A stretch of 59,246 bases of DNA from Zoopage sp. CT-All (GCA_004114245.1 QZWS01000004.1:1-59246), one strand, 5' to 3'. Numbered from the stretch's first letter, positions 34,080 to 45,179 are shown. Numbers and translations: made by a program. Notes: a model not told the origin generated them from the sequence alone.

Positions 34080-35670
34080 TTAGAAAAGTCGCCACAGCGA
34101 CGATTCCGGTTGGTGGTACTTGAATTTCGCATACAGTCGGCACATCGGCACCATTGCAGCCAACACCACCAGCCACACAAGATATAACTCCCAGAGGTGC
34201 GTACCCGTGTACCCTGGGATGTGTGGTACGATAAATTCCCCAATGAACTCGCACACATATGTGTGTACGATGAAGAAGAATAAAGCGCTTCGACCGAGAT
34301 CGAGCAGCGGGGTACAGACCAGGCTCCATAAAAACCGGCCGACCGTTGACTTGACCAGACCAACGGATGAAGGGACGCGATAGAGTGCTGCAAATACGAT
34401 GTGATTGAGCGACATGGTCAGAGACGAGTAGGCAAGAGTGGGCGGGTATTTGACAACGTTAAAGGCATGAATGAACGAGCCGGTGAACGGGTGCTGACCG
34501 ATCGGGGTGGGTGGAAACATGAGATTACCAAAGCCAGCGCTCAGACGTATCAGCGCGAATATGGCGAATAAAATAACCCCGAGGAGCACATTGAGCTTGA
34601 CAAGCTGTCGACGTCGAAATCCTTTCGTTAGCCGGGCATAGGCGACTCCGTAGAGGGTGAATGGGAGCCAACCTATGGCAGGATAAATGACCGCCACGCG
34701 GTGGGTCGTCGCTGTTAGAGGTAAGCTAGCGATAAATGGGGAGATTGAGAGGGTACCCGTATGAAAGAGCAGCGCTTCGATAAGTGAGATATTCTCTTGT
34801 GGATAATTAGATGGCGGCGTGAAATATTCAATACCGGCAAGCAGAGCGATGGCAAGCAAGGCAACCGTCGCATCGGCCGCATCACTTTGACGGTACCATG
34901 ACGGTGGTACCTCGGGTGCAGCCTCATCCAAGGAGACGGCCGAGGAAGCATGGGAGCTTGGAAAGTATTTCCCGAACAAAACCACGATGAAGGACGCAAG
35001 AATCAGGCTTACAGCTAGCGCATACAGCACCAGCAACAGGACGTCAACTTTGCCTTACAGCAACTAAGCTCGTCACGGTCAAGATCAAAAGACGCACCTT
35101 CAGTCCACTGAAGATCAATAAACAGCGCCATATTCGTGACTGATAGCGATAATAAGAGCAGCACAAGGCCACGCACGACTAGAAACTTGAGAATTTCGGT
35201 GCGCGTCCACGGATTTCGAGTGCGATTTAGGCGCGAGTCGTGTAAATAGACGATGCTCATGCCCATCAGGAAAAAGAATCCCGGGGCACTGAGAATAATA
35301 TATGTAACCAAGCTGCCGATTTAAATGGCCTGCCATGGATGGGTAACGAGCCGTGTTAGAAACAGCGGAACAGAATCGTTGAACGTTGGCAAGTGAAACC
35401 ATGTTTCGTGCGCCACATAGACTTTATACGTCGCATATCTTGTGTCTAAAGTGGATTACCGGATCCTATCATCGCGAACGGGAGATGCTAGTCTTACGGT
35501 CGATGGCCATGAGGGCCATAAGCAGACCGCGGAACAGGTCCACCGCGATGATTCGACTGCGGCCAGCTGGAGGCTGCTGCTCCCCACCGCATGAATGCTA
35601 ATCGGCGTGATATGACGTGGCAGCCTACGGTTGGCCGCTGAATAAGCGGCGTCGTTTCCTGTATATCCAT
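34080..35670 (-). CDS. DUF1624/HGSNAT-like membrane acyltransferase
   Basis: Exons 35629-35670, 35498-35597, 35364-35445, 35098-35312 and 34080-35047 give 468 residues with about ten hydrophobic helices. The start MDIQETTPLIQRPT is followed by the family's RIIAVDLFRGLLMALMAIDH, then TYIILSAPGFFFLMGMS and YPAIGWLPFTLYGVA, which are typical of DUF1624 and heparan-glucosaminide N-acetyltransferase relatives. These transfer acetyl groups across membranes. The fungal substrate is unknown. The join at 35312/35364 is the least certain. It is divergent from DRS1, with 69 bp between start codons. Confidence 0.82.
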
Positions 35671-35739
35671 GGTGGCACTGGGCCAGCCGCTGTGACTCTG
35701 TCGGCAACTTTTTTGTTTTGTACTGCAGCTATCATCACC
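35671..35739. promoter_or_regulatory. 69-bp bidirectional promoter
   Basis: Only 69 bases separate the start codons of the acyltransferase (minus) and DRS1 (plus). A TTTTTTGTTTTG tract and a TACTGCAG acceptor-like site near 35722-35728 are the only visible signals. A 5'-UTR intron in either gene could enlarge the real control region. Confidence 0.5.
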
Positions 35740-38120
35740 ATGAAGCCCAAGACGAGCGGACGACCGATCGATATCGTCATGACGATCAACGACGAGGACG
35801 ATTGCTTCGAGGGCATGGTGCACGAGGACGACGTGGTAGAGACCGAAAAGGCACCGCCGCGGCCCGTGGTATGCTCACTCCTTGCGCCCCCTCTCGCTCA
35901 TCTCCGCAGTCCAACGCCGCAAGCTTCAAAGACGTCGGGAAGAAGCGATCGGCATCCTCTAGAAGCGAGGGCGGTGTCATGAATGCCAAGTTTCAGTTCG
36001 ACGACTTGTCCACGCCGTCGGTTACGACCGAAATCTGGGATTTCACGTCAACGCGCGCGGCGCTGAGGAGCGAGAATAAGCCGCAGTATACATCAATTGA
36101 CGAAATAATCAGGAAAAACATGTCTGAAAAGCGTGCGGATGATAGTGATGTTGAGGAAGAGGCCTTGCCAGAGGAGCACAACTCTGAAACCGACAGCAAC
36201 AGCGACGGCACGGTGAGCGATGGTGGCGACGATTTCTCGCAACTTGCCGATCGTGTCCGCAGACAGGATGGCATTCAGATCACAGGAAGCGACGACGAGG
36301 CTAGCGAGGAAGACGCTGCCGAGGCCCAGCGCAAGGCAGAGTACTTTGCGCCGGCTGAAGACTCGATGCACCTCGAGCAGTCGTCCTTCGCGAATATGAA
36401 CCTCTCCCGGCCAATCCTGCGCGCCCTCACTCAGGTCGGATTCACCCAGCCAACGCTTATTCAGGCCAAGGCCATCCCGGTTGCGCTTCTTGGTCGCGAC
36501 GTGTGTGGTGGCGCTGTGACAGGTTCAGGCAAAACAGCTGCCTTCATTGTTCCCATCATCGAGCGACTGCTTTACCGTCCCAGACAGGAGCCTATGACGC
36601 GCGTGCTTATTCTCTGTCCGACGCGCGAATTGGCTATTCAATGCCATTCAGTGGCGACCAAGCTGGCCTCCTTTACGGATATTCGGTTCTGCCTCTGCGT
36701 CGGCGGTCTTGGCTTAAAGTCGCAGGAGGCGGAGCTCAGGCTGCGCCCCGACGTCGTCATCGCCACCCCAGGCCGTCTGATTGATCACTTGCGCAATTCG
36801 CGTGCGCTGTCGCTCCACGAGCTCGACATCCTCGTGATGGACGAGGCTGATCGTATGCTCGAGGACGGTTTCAAGGACGAGCTGACCGAGATCGTGCGCC
36901 AATGCCCGCACAAGCGGCAAACCATGCTCTTTTCCGCAACAATGACCGACAACGTTGACGAGCTGATTCGTCTCTCGCTGAATAAGCCAGTCCGCCTGCT
37001 TGTCGACAGCACCAAGGCAACGGCCGAAGGCCTCACGCAGGAATTCATTCGTATCCGTGGCCACCGCGAGAATGACCGAACCGCATACCTGATCGCGCTT
37101 TGCTCGCGTACGTTCCGAACACGATGCATCGTGTTCTTCCGATCCAAAGCTGCGGCGCACAATATGAAGATCACCTTTGGCCTGCTTGGCTTGAAAGCAG
37201 CCGAGATCCACGGCAATCTATCTCAAGAGCAGCGTTTGGCGGCGCTTGAAGACTTCCGCGATGGCCGCGTCGACTTTATGATGGCAACCGACTTGGCCGC
37301 GCGCGGTCTCGACATTAAGGGAATCGACACGGTCGTCAACTATAAAATGCCCACCACATACACGCAGTACCTCCATCGCATCGGCCGTACCGCACGTGCC
37401 GGCCGCGCAGGGCGTTCGATCTCACTTGCTGGCGAAGACGATCGCAAGGTACTAAAGCAGGCCATTAAGAATTCGCCTGCTCGCCTCATACAGCACCGCG
37501 TCATCCCCGCAGAGGTACTTGAAAAGTGCTGCCAAAAGGCCCGAGATCTGCAGCCGCGAATGGAGCAAGTGCTCGAGGATGAAAAGGAGGATCGCGTAAT
37601 GCGACAGGCCGAGATGGAACTGCGCAAGGGCCAGAACGTCATGAAGTACAAGGACGAGATTGCATCGCGCCCCGCACGCACGTGGTTTATTTCGCAGAGC
37701 GAGAAGAAGACGGGGCGAAGCGTCGCCATTGCTGGGGATCCTGCAGCAAAAAAGGCCGCCGAAGGAAAGCGACAGCTGTCCACGACGGCGGGAATGTCGC
37801 GCAAGAAACGCCGCCGCTTCGAGCATGCAGAGGAAGATCGGGCTGCACAGAAGGAGACGATGGCTGCCGTCCGATCCGCGAAGAGGGCTAAACAAGCAAC
37901 GAAGATGACCACGGAGCGGCCGATGGCTGCGCAGAAGCCAAAGAACGGCAGTGGCGGATTTGGATCGGATTTGGCGGATGCGGGCAATTGCGGAGCAGGG
38001 CCCAAAAGCGCAGCAGCACGCGCCCGAAACCTTGTCAAGGCCAAGCAAGAAAAGCTGCAGAAGAAGAAATCTGCAGGGGGGATCAAGGGCAAGCAAGGCA
38101 CGTCTAAGCGCAGGAGATAG
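35740..38120 (+). CDS. DRS1: DEAD-box ribosome-biogenesis helicase Drs1 (DDX27)
   Basis: Nucleolar RNA helicase of 60S assembly. Exons 35740-35868 and 35910-38120 give 779 residues. An acidic N-terminal region (VMTINDEDD and several Glu/Asp/Ser blocks) precedes SFANMNLSRPILRALTQVGF. Motifs: [45 protein letters not shown] and HRIGRTARAGRAG. The FKDELTEIVRQCPHKRQTML stretch matches Drs1 rather than other DEAD-box proteins. The C-terminus is Lys/Arg-rich with KKKRRRFEH-type clusters, suited to nucleolar targeting. Confidence 0.93.
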
Positions 38121-38759
38121 AAATGCATTGATACTGTTAATGGGCAAGTGCTGCAGGGCAATGTGGTGTCTAGTGCACTACAAGTGATTAGTAAGAGCTG
38201 CCCTTTGCCGCCTTCTACCCTGCTGGCAGTGACAACACAAGCTTTTGCCAGCTGTCCACAGCAAAATGACATGGTGGTCCACCAGCAGCCCGGAGCTACG
38301 CAACCGATTCGCTCCCCACTGCACCCCGCACCGGCCATATCGACGGTCGAAGGCACTCTGCTGAGTCATCCTCCCTGAAGCGTTATCTCCAGTTCAACGG
38401 ACCACGTGCGCATGCTTCCGTCAGCACACGCGGCCCGCCGCCGCAGTCCGGAACGGAGCAGGCGGATCCACGCGATGACATGTCGCGCAGCTTGAGCCCA
38501 GGCCGTCTGGCATCCACACCATGCTCGCGCTCCCGCCAGGCTGGCGGTCACAGATGGCAGCCGAAGCCATCCGAGCTTATCTATTATGGTTCAGTTGAGT
38601 ATATGAGCTGCAATTCAGGTGGTGCTTTGGAATTGTGGGTTTCTCGCTGCCGAATTGGCTTGCCGCTGTGCAGTGGCGTTGCTTTATGCCGCACGATCTC
38701 GACCAACAAGCATAAATGGCATATTGTTCGGATGATCCAAGACACTATATTAGGCGCCG
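38121..38759. other. Intergenic with an unexplained CpG-rich, coding-like island
   Basis: Between DRS1 and ARG1 (tail to tail). 38270-38590 is as CpG-rich as the genes. On the plus strand one frame stays open from about 38270 to 38836 and reads as disordered Ser/Pro/Arg-rich protein, but it has no early ATG and runs into the ARG1 3' end. I do not call a gene. Confidence 0.35.
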
Positions 38760-40040
38760 TTACTGTCGGAAGCTACCGCCTTGCTGCACGACCGATGCGC
38801 CCCATTTCTTCAGCCGAATGGCCTGCACGCGGATAAACCCTTCGCTGTCCTGCGGTGCCAGTCCCCCGAGCACATCCATGGAGCTCTCCTCCATGTTGTA
38901 CAGCTGCTCGTTGCTCTCGCGGCCCTCGATCCACAGCCCGCCCTTGTACAGCTTGCACTTGACGGAGCCATTGACGGTGCGCTGTGACTCGGCGATGGAG
39001 GAGGTGATGAAGGCACACTCGGGGGAGAAGTAGAGGCCGTTGTAGAGGATGCGCGAGAAGGCGGGCGTGACGAAATCGTCGCGCAGGCGGCGCACCTCGC
39101 GGTCCATGGTCAGGCCTTCGAGGTCCATGTGGGCGGCGCGGAGCAGCGTGCCCGCCGGCGTCTCATAGCACCCGCGCGACTTGATGCCAATGAAGCGGTT
39201 CTCGACAATGTCGATGCGGCCGACGCCGTTGCGGCGGGCGACAGCGTTGAGGTAGAGGAAGAGGTCGAGGGGGTCGGTGACGACCGTGTCGTCGTTGAGA
39301 TTGTGCACGCGCACGGGAACGCCCTGCTTGAACTCGATCTTGATTCGCTCGGGGGTGTCCGGCGCCTTCTCGGGATCGACGGTCAGCTTCCACATGTCGA
39401 TGGGCGGGGTGATGGCCGGGTCCTCGAGGATGCCGGCCTCGTACGAGATATGGAACATGTTCTCGTCGGTGGACCACGGCTTGGCAGCGGTCTGCACCAC
39501 GGGGATGGCCTTTTGCGCGGCATAGGCGAGGAGATCGGCGCGGCCCTGGAACCGGTTGTAGAACTCGGCCACGCGCCACGGCGCAATGACCTGGATGGTC
39601 GAATCGAGGGCGTAGTAGGCCAGCTCGAAGCGCACCTGGTCATTGCCCTTGCCGGTGCAGCCGTGCGAGACGTGGGTGCAGCCATGCAGCCTGGCCAGCT
39701 CCATTTGCCGGCGCGCAATCACGGGGCGCGCGAGCGAGGTGCCGAGGAGGTACACGTTCTCGTAGGTGCAGTTAGCCTGGACCGCGGGGTAGATGAATTC
39801 CTGGACAAACTCGCGCTTGAGGTCCTCGATAAAGACGCGGGATGCGCCGATGGCGAGGGCCTTGGCGCGGGCGGCCTCAAAGTCCTCCTCCTGGCCCACG
39901 TCGGCGAGGTAGGCCATGACCTCGTAGCCCTGGTCGATGAGCCAGACGAGGATGCAGGAGGTGTCGAGGCCGCCAGAGTAGGCAAGCAGGACGCGGCCCT
40001 TGGTGGCGGGGGTGGCGGAGGTTACGGCTGCGGCGGACAT
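38760..40040 (-). CDS. ARG1: Argininosuccinate synthase
   Basis: Joins citrulline and aspartate with ATP in arginine synthesis. Uninterrupted frame of 426 residues from MSAAAVTSATPATKGR. The PP-loop is AYSGGLDTSCILVWL. VSHGCTGKGNDQVRFE and the KPWSTDENMFHISYE-type segment bind citrulline and aspartate. An ATG nine codons upstream (40067) is possible but less likely. The reverse strand has a 314-codon open frame, a by-product of the extreme GC3 bias. Such bias and the lack of introns suggest high expression. Confidence 0.97.
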   Translation of the reverse strand: MSAAAVTSATPATKGRVLLAYSGGLDTSCILVWLIDQGYEVMAYLADVGQEEDFEAARAKALAIGASRVFIEDLKREFVQEFIYPAVQANCTYENVYLLGTSLARPVIARRQMELARLHGCTHVSHGCTGKGNDQVRFELAYYALDSTIQVIAPWRVAEFYNRFQGRADLLAYAAQKAIPVVQTAAKPWSTDENMFHISYEAGILEDPAITPPIDMWKLTVDPEKAPDTPERIKIEFKQGVPVRVHNLNDDTVVTDPLDLFLYLNAVARRNGVGRIDIVENRFIGIKSRGCYETPAGTLLRAAHMDLEGLTMDREVRRLRDDFVTPAFSRILYNGLYFSPECAFITSSIAESQRTVNGSVKCKLYKGGLWIEGRESNEQLYNMEESSMDVLGGLAPQDSEGFIRVQAIRLKKWGASVVQQGGSFRQ

Positions 40041-40460
40041 GGCAAGGCTGAGTGCGGCGGTGGGCAAAGCTGAGTAAAGTGATGTTGTGGATTTGTCCGA
40101 GATAAATTGCAGCAGAGATATCTGCGATCTATACCACGTGACCTTGGACTAGGCCTAATTTGGGCTGGAAGCAGAGTCCTATTGACAGTTCTAAAGCTAT
40201 AAGCCTCCAGCCACCAAGAGAGGCTGTATGGTTAATATGAAAGTGGCAATAAGGATTTAATTGGAGTGATTGCTCAATCCAGCCTTAATTATCTTTCTAC
40301 AATAAGGCACACATACTGTACAGGTCATCAATTTGCAGCATTCTGTTGAGGACAGTGGCAGTTTCTGAGCATTGTCCAAACTGTATGTCTGCCACTATCC
40401 AAACCACACCATTGCAATGCAAGGATATTCATGTGCCCAGTGCACTCCATTCTCACCGCT
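40041..40460. other. Intergenic, CpG-poor
   Basis: 40140-40420 has little CpG and no supported exon. The ARG1 promoter should lie at its left end. TGACTC-type Gcn4 sites were looked for and none was seen. Confidence 0.5.
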
Positions 40461-41185
40461 CTAAACGCCCTTTCTGCTCTCCCCGTCGCGGCCCTCAGCC
40501 TTCCGCTCCAGCTCGTTGAACCGGTCCATCAAACGCATATACTCCTCGTTCTGCCGCTCAGCTTGCCCGCGAACCATCTCCAGATCCCTTCCCCGAAACC
40601 GCGCCTCGGCCAGCTCGGCCTCCTTGGCGTCCAGCTCGGCCTGGAGCACGGCCACCCTGTCCTCCCACTTGCCGGACTCCGTGCTGCTGGAGCCAAGGAC
40701 CTGCTCTTGCTCGAGAATGGCATCCTCCATCTCGTTGAATCGCACCAGCATTGCATGAAGCCGGGTCAGCACGAGCGAGAGGAACAGCGTGAATCCGGTC
40801 AGGTACACATTCCGCTGGGAATAAAACATGCGCGATAGCGTGTCGTTGACCATCCCGCCGACGTTCCCAGTCACATGGTGATGCTGATGCTGTCCGCCAT
40901 CGCCGCCATGTAGCTCCTCGTTGAGCCGCCACGCCCGGTTCGCGGCGTCAATGAATAGCACCGCAACAAAGATGATGGTGATGCGGATATAGTATTCAAT
41001 GTTCTTTGCGGCCGTCGTGGTCAGCGCCTTGATGATGGGCTTCCGCAGCGGCGGCGGCAGGGGAAGCTACCGATGCATGAGACGCCGCACGCAGCCATAG
41101 GCCGGGAGCGTCTTACCAGGAGGAACAGCGTTGTTGCCATTTCGACGACGAGCAGCACAAAGACGAGTTGGTAGTGCAGCGCCAT
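40461..41185 (-). CDS. BAP31/Yet-family endoplasmic-reticulum membrane protein
   Basis: Exons 41117-41185 and 40461-41066 give 224 residues. Three membrane segments (LVFVLLVVEMATTLFLL; ITIIFVAVLFIDA; YLTGFTLFLSLVLTRL) are followed by a coiled coil of about 80 residues rich in Glu, Gln and Lys. The FYSQRNVYLTGFTLFLSLVL segment is the BAP31 signature (human FRAQRNLYIAGFSLLLS). These proteins act as ER export and quality-control receptors. A His-rich insertion (GGDGGQHQHHHVTGN) in the second loop is unusual. The C-terminus lacks the KKXX-type retrieval motif of animal BAP31 and ends ESRKGV. Confidence 0.9.
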
Positions 41186-41239
41186 GGCGGAGGCTGGTCG
41201 ATGAGAGAATCCATCGGTCAATTTTCCCAACCCTCTGCC
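41186..41239. promoter_or_regulatory. 54-bp bidirectional promoter
   Basis: Start codons of the BAP31-like gene (minus) and PEX11 (plus) are separated by 54 bases. No TATA-like box is visible. Confidence 0.5.
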
Positions 41240-42030
41240 ATGGACCTCCGCAAGCTCACCGCCCTTGTCTCGAGCCAGTCCGGCAGCGACAAGGCCCTGA
41301 TGGTAAGCAATCTCCATATAAGACATCTCACGGAGCATTGTTCTGGCAGCTGGTGCAGTATGTGTCCAAGTTTGCGGCAAACTCGTCCATTCTCGCCTCC
41401 CCCCTGCAGCCCCAGCTGCGCCTTCTCGCCGCAACCATCGGCGACGCTCGTATCCTAGCGCGCTACAACGGCCTGCTACAGCTCTACTCATACGCACAAA
41501 CTCTGCCATTGGACCTGTCCTCGCTGAAATCCTCAAATGGAGAACAAATCGACGCCATCCTTGAATGGGCGCAGACGCTTGCGTTGGCGGCGTATTATCC
41601 ACTAGAACACGCCGCGTACCTCATGTGGCACGAAATACTTCCGCCGTCTATCCGCCTCTCGATCCGTGGGAAGACTTTGGGGGCGTGGGACGGCGACGCG
41701 GTGTCAAGATTCAGCTGTCGCTTCTGGGCTGCGTATGTCGTGCTGCGACTCTACGCGCTGTTCCGGCAGCGCACTCGCCTTGCACAAGCTATAGCTCAAA
41801 AGCAACATCGGGTGGCGACGGCAACGGATAATGCTGGGACGTCGCGGCAAGTGCTGAAGAAATCGTTGGCGTCCGTCAACACCTCGCTGCTGGTCGAGCT
41901 CTGCTACCTTCCGCTCACCGTGCACTGGTCCCGCAAGCAGCCGTTTGTGTCCGAGGCGACGGTTGGCATGCTCGGTGCCCTTGCGGCTTGGATTCAACTG
42001 CGGAGTGTGTGGCAAGGGTTACAGCAGTAA
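41240..42030 (+). CDS. PEX11: Peroxisome-division protein Pex11
   Basis: Peroxisomal membrane protein that elongates and tubulates the organelle before fission. Exons 41240-41302 and 41350-42030 give 247 residues. After a short N-terminus, LVQYVSKFAAN and the amphipathic helix region match Pex11. The central and C-terminal hydrophobic helices (RFWAAYVVLRLYALF; LVELCYLPLTVHW) are the membrane segments. Its stop (42030) is 77 bp before the end of the YPK gene on the other strand. Confidence 0.85.
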
Positions 42031-42107
42031 CGCAATTGCTTAGTATTTGTCGCCCAAATCATATCAACACATCACATGCTTCTCCAAAGCAAAAGCTGGC
42101 ATTTCCA

Positions 42108-43775
42108 CTATTTCCTGCCCACACTCTGGTTCATGCTACTGGCAAGACTCAATGGACCGCCCTCGCTGGCGTTGTATGTAAAGCCCTTGAACTGGTTTTG
42201 CACCGTTTCCGACAGATGACTGTCGTCTACGACAGAGTCCAGTGGCATCTCGCTGGTGAACTCCTCGTCGAAATTGGACGTGTCCATGGCGGACTTGACG
42301 TTGGGCTTGAAGGGCGGCTGATACTTCTTCATCAGCAGCTTGCCCCAGTCGATCTCGGCGAAGAAGGGGTGGTTCTTGATTTCCTCGGCGCCGTTGATAC
42401 CCAGTCGTCGGGACGGATCGCGGGTAAGCAGGCCAGAGAGGACGGAGCGTGCCGCGAGACCAATATCCTCGGGGAACCGCAGCTCGTCCTGCAGAATACG
42501 GCGATACATCTCGTTGGTGTTGTCATCGTAGAACGGCGGCAGCCCGGTGAGCATCTCGTACAGCAGCACGCCGAGCGTCCACCAGTCGACGACCTTGCTG
42601 TATCCCTGGCCGTAGAGCAGCTCGGGGGCGAGGTACTCGGGCGTGCCGCAGAACGTATTGGTCGTCTCCTGCGCAGTCATGTTGAGCTTGCAGAGCCCAA
42701 AATCGCAGAGCGCGATATGCCCGTTGTAGTCGAGCAGGATGTTTTCTGGCTTAAGATCGCGATAAATGATATCATACTTGTGCAGGCACTCGAGGGCGCA
42801 GAGCAGCTCGGCGGCGTAGAACCGAGACCGGCGCTCATCAAAGCGGCCCTCGCGCTGCAAGTGGTGGAAGAGTTCGCCGCCGTTGACAAACGCCAAGACG
42901 AGGTAGAGCTTTTCGGGGGTCTGGAAGCTGAATTTCAGCGGAACGATAAAGGGATGATTGATGCGGGCGAGTACGGTGCGCTCCGCCAGCGTGTGATGCA
43001 CTTCGCTGCGCGCGACAATTTTTGACTTGCGGATGATCTTCATGGCGTAAATCCTGCCCGTGTCGCGCTTTCGCACCTGCATGACCTTGCCGAAGGAGCC
43101 CTTGCCGATGACCTTGAGCAGGTCGAATGCGTCAATGGTAAGCGGCACATTCTGCTGGGGCATTTTAAAGCAGAGCTGCACACGCATATGGCCCTGGCCG
43201 CCCGTGAGCTGGTACCAGTCGTCCTGGACCTTTTGGTCGACGAACTGGGGCAGGATCTTGATGACACCGAGGAATACGTCCTGTGATGCGGCGCCCGCTC
43301 CGGCCGGGGCACTGGTGACGGATGCACCTGCTGCTGGAGCAGGCGCCATGATCGCGGGGGGCTGCACGGCCGCACCTGTTGAAGCCGCATTCGCCGCAGG
43401 CGCCGCATCGCCTGCGGCCGCCGCCATCGACAGCGGACTCGTGCGCATGTAGAGCGAAATGAGCACCTCGCACTCGCGACTCACATCAAAATTAGCCCGA
43501 TACTTCCACACCGGATTATTGAGATCCCCGCCGAGCGCATCAATCTGCAGCTCGTTGCGGTCGAATTCGAGAACGACGTAGGGCAGCCACCAGGCCTTTC
43601 CTGCAGCGGCGCCGATGGCCGCTGCGGTGTTCTTCTGGATGTTGTACTGCACCTGCTGCAGTGCGAGGTGCGGGATTGCGAGGTTGCGAGCCTCGACAAT
43701 GCGGATGAGTAGAAGGCCGGCGCGCGGCGGGGTTGGCGGATCGGGCGATGGAGAAGCAGCGGAGGCGGCGGACAT
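42108..43775 (-). CDS. YPK1: AGC kinase of the Ypk1/Gad8 (SGK) group with N-terminal C2 domain
   Basis: TORC2-activated kinase controlling membrane lipid balance. Uninterrupted frame of 555 residues. Residues 18-220 form a C2 domain (LLLIRIVEARNL, LPYVVLEFDRNEL, NPVWKYRANF, DVFLGVIKILPQF, DDWYQLTGG), with an Ala/Pro loop in the middle. The kinase has GKGSFGKVMQV, the HRD-motif variant YRDLKPENILLD, DFGLCK, the T-loop [12 protein letters not shown] and APE. MDTSNFDEEFTSEMPLDSVV and the hydrophobic motif QFKGFTY match Ypk1 rather than Sch9. The reverse strand has a 345-codon open frame, which is not a gene. Confidence 0.93.
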   Translation of the reverse strand: MSAASAASPSPDPPTPPRAGLLLIRIVEARNLAIPHLALQQVQYNIQKNTAAAIGAAAGKAWWLPYVVLEFDRNELQIDALGGDLNNPVWKYRANFDVSRECEVLISLYMRTSPLSMAAAAGDAAPAANAASTGAAVQPPAIMAPAPAAGASVTSAPAGAGAASQDVFLGVIKILPQFVDQKVQDDWYQLTGGQGHMRVQLCFKMPQQNVPLTIDAFDLLKVIGKGSFGKVMQVRKRDTGRIYAMKIIRKSKIVARSEVHHTLAERTVLARINHPFIVPLKFSFQTPEKLYLVLAFVNGGELFHHLQREGRFDERRSRFYAAELLCALECLHKYDIIYRDLKPENILLDYNGHIALCDFGLCKLNMTAQETTNTFCGTPEYLAPELLYGQGYSKVVDWWTLGVLLYEMLTGLPPFYDDNTNEMYRRILQDELRFPEDIGLAARSVLSGLLTRDPSRRLGINGAEEIKNHPFFAEIDWGKLLMKKYQPPFKPNVKSAMDTSNFDEEFTSEMPLDSVVDDSHLSETVQNQFKGFTYNASEGGPLSLASSMNQSVGRK

Positions 43776-44122
43776 GGTGGCAGGGGGGGTGGCGGGATAG
43801 GCAAAGCTGATGCAGCCATCGTCTCATGGTTATGAAATGCAATTGGCCAGCGTGGCTTGGTGGGCACCCATGTGCGTGTCTTTGTCAGCTCTCGCGCGCA
43901 TCATCGGCTACACTTCCAAGGACGATTCGGCTCGGGGGGAGCCTGCGCGACCTTGGTCAGGGCGACCAGGGTGCGGCACGCTGCCCAGGACTGAGCGAGA
44001 TGGACCAGCGATACGGTTTACGCGACTGATAAAGCAAACATCAGATCAGAATGCCTTGGTTTCGACATCTTGCCCAGTGCTATGCGTCAGACTCGAACCC
44101 TGGAACACAGCATGTCATTTCC
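43776..44122. other. Intergenic, CpG-rich
   Basis: The YPK promoter and the 3' flank of the aldo/keto reductase. No exon or RNA gene is supported. Confidence 0.5.
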
Positions 44123-45179
44123 TCAATTCAAGCGAAAGTAAGGCGGGCACGCGCCACGGATCGTCTCCCACGCCGCATCCATCGCGGCCACAACCGACGC
44201 GCTCAGCCCTTGCTTGCACGCAACCGCACGAAGATTCTCCTCAGCTTGTGCATACGACGACGCACCTAGCACGACACCGTCTCCAGCACTGGCATCCAAT
44301 TTCGAGTGATGCATCATCCAACGCAGCGACGCGTCCACCAGCGTAACCCCTTCCTTCTCGCACGCCTCCTGAATGCTTTGAATCGCGCAAAAATATGCAT
44401 CATTCCAGTATCGCTGGCGGTACCGCACGCCCTCGGTGGTGCGGGAATCAAACCGTACGCCGTCGACGCCGGATTCCGCAGCCTCTACGGTGCGTGCCCG
44501 CAGCCACTTCCCAGTGAGGAGACCGCCCGCCAGCGGGTTGTACGCATAGAACCGAATTCCAAAGTGCCTCAAGCATGGCAAGAGCTCGGTCTCCACTGCA
44601 CGCGTGATGGGGTTGTACATGCCTTGGTATACGGTCGGGAGCACCCAGTTGTTGCGCACGCAGATGTGGTACATGTCCGCGACCTGCCACGCCGTATAAT
44701 TGGACAGTCCAAACTCGGTGAATCGCCCCGCCTTGTGGAACTCGTCCACCACCCGCAGTGTCTCCTCAAACGGTGTACCCGCGTCCGGCGCATGCAGATA
44801 AAATATATCCACATGATTCGTTTCCAGCGCCGTGAGGGAGGCATTGAACGAATCGCGCAATGGTCCTGGGGCGTGGTCGCCGACCTTGAACGGGTATGCC
44901 TTTGTCGCGAGCGTAAAACGCGGTAATCCCGCAGCCATGTCCTCGGGCGAGTTGAGCTTCACCTCTGCCAGCATCTTTTCTGTGAGTCCGCCGCAGTACA
45001 TCCGCGCCGTGTCCAGGTCGGTATGCCCGTAGGCGCGGAAGAGATTCAACACGCGGCGCACCTCGCTGACCTCGCGGATACGAGCGCTCGCCCCTTCCTT
45101 CGCAAACGGCATGGTCCTGGACAATGGGGTTAGCGTGTTTGCATGGCACTTTTAAAACGTGCCCGAGGATGACGCGCAT
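44123..45179 (-). CDS. Aldo/keto reductase, aflatoxin-aldehyde-reductase (AKR7) type
   Basis: NADPH-dependent carbonyl reductase with a TIM barrel. Exons 45163-45179 and 44123-45116 give 336 residues. The start reads MRVILGTMPFAKEG, the family's first strand, only if the 46-nt intron uses a GC donor (GG|GCACGT) and a CCAG acceptor. Catalytic Asp and Tyr are in DLDTARMY. Lys is in TLATKAYPF and His in IFYLHAPD. Later landmarks are FGLSNYTAWQV, the YNPLAGGLLTGKW stretch and LGASSYAQAEENL. If the GC-AG intron is wrong, translation would start at an internal ATG and lose the first strand. Confidence 0.9.

Noticed and set aside
37340-38356. 338-codon minus-strand frame opposite DRS1
   Set aside because: Antisense shadow of the Lys/Arg-rich DRS1 tail; Ser/Cys-rich nonsense composition.
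39129-40073. 314-codon plus-strand frame opposite ARG1
   Set aside because: Antisense shadow of a strongly GC3-biased gene; Gly/Val/Asp-rich, with no family resemblance, while the other strand is a clear argininosuccinate synthase.
41988-43025. 345-codon plus-strand frame opposite the YPK kinase
   Set aside because: Antisense shadow; the kinase on the minus strand is complete and conserved.
44085-44115. Possible tRNA B-box (GGTTCGAGTC on the minus strand)
   Set aside because: The flanking bases do not form a T-stem and no acceptor or anticodon arm can be drawn. No tRNA gene was found anywhere in the window.
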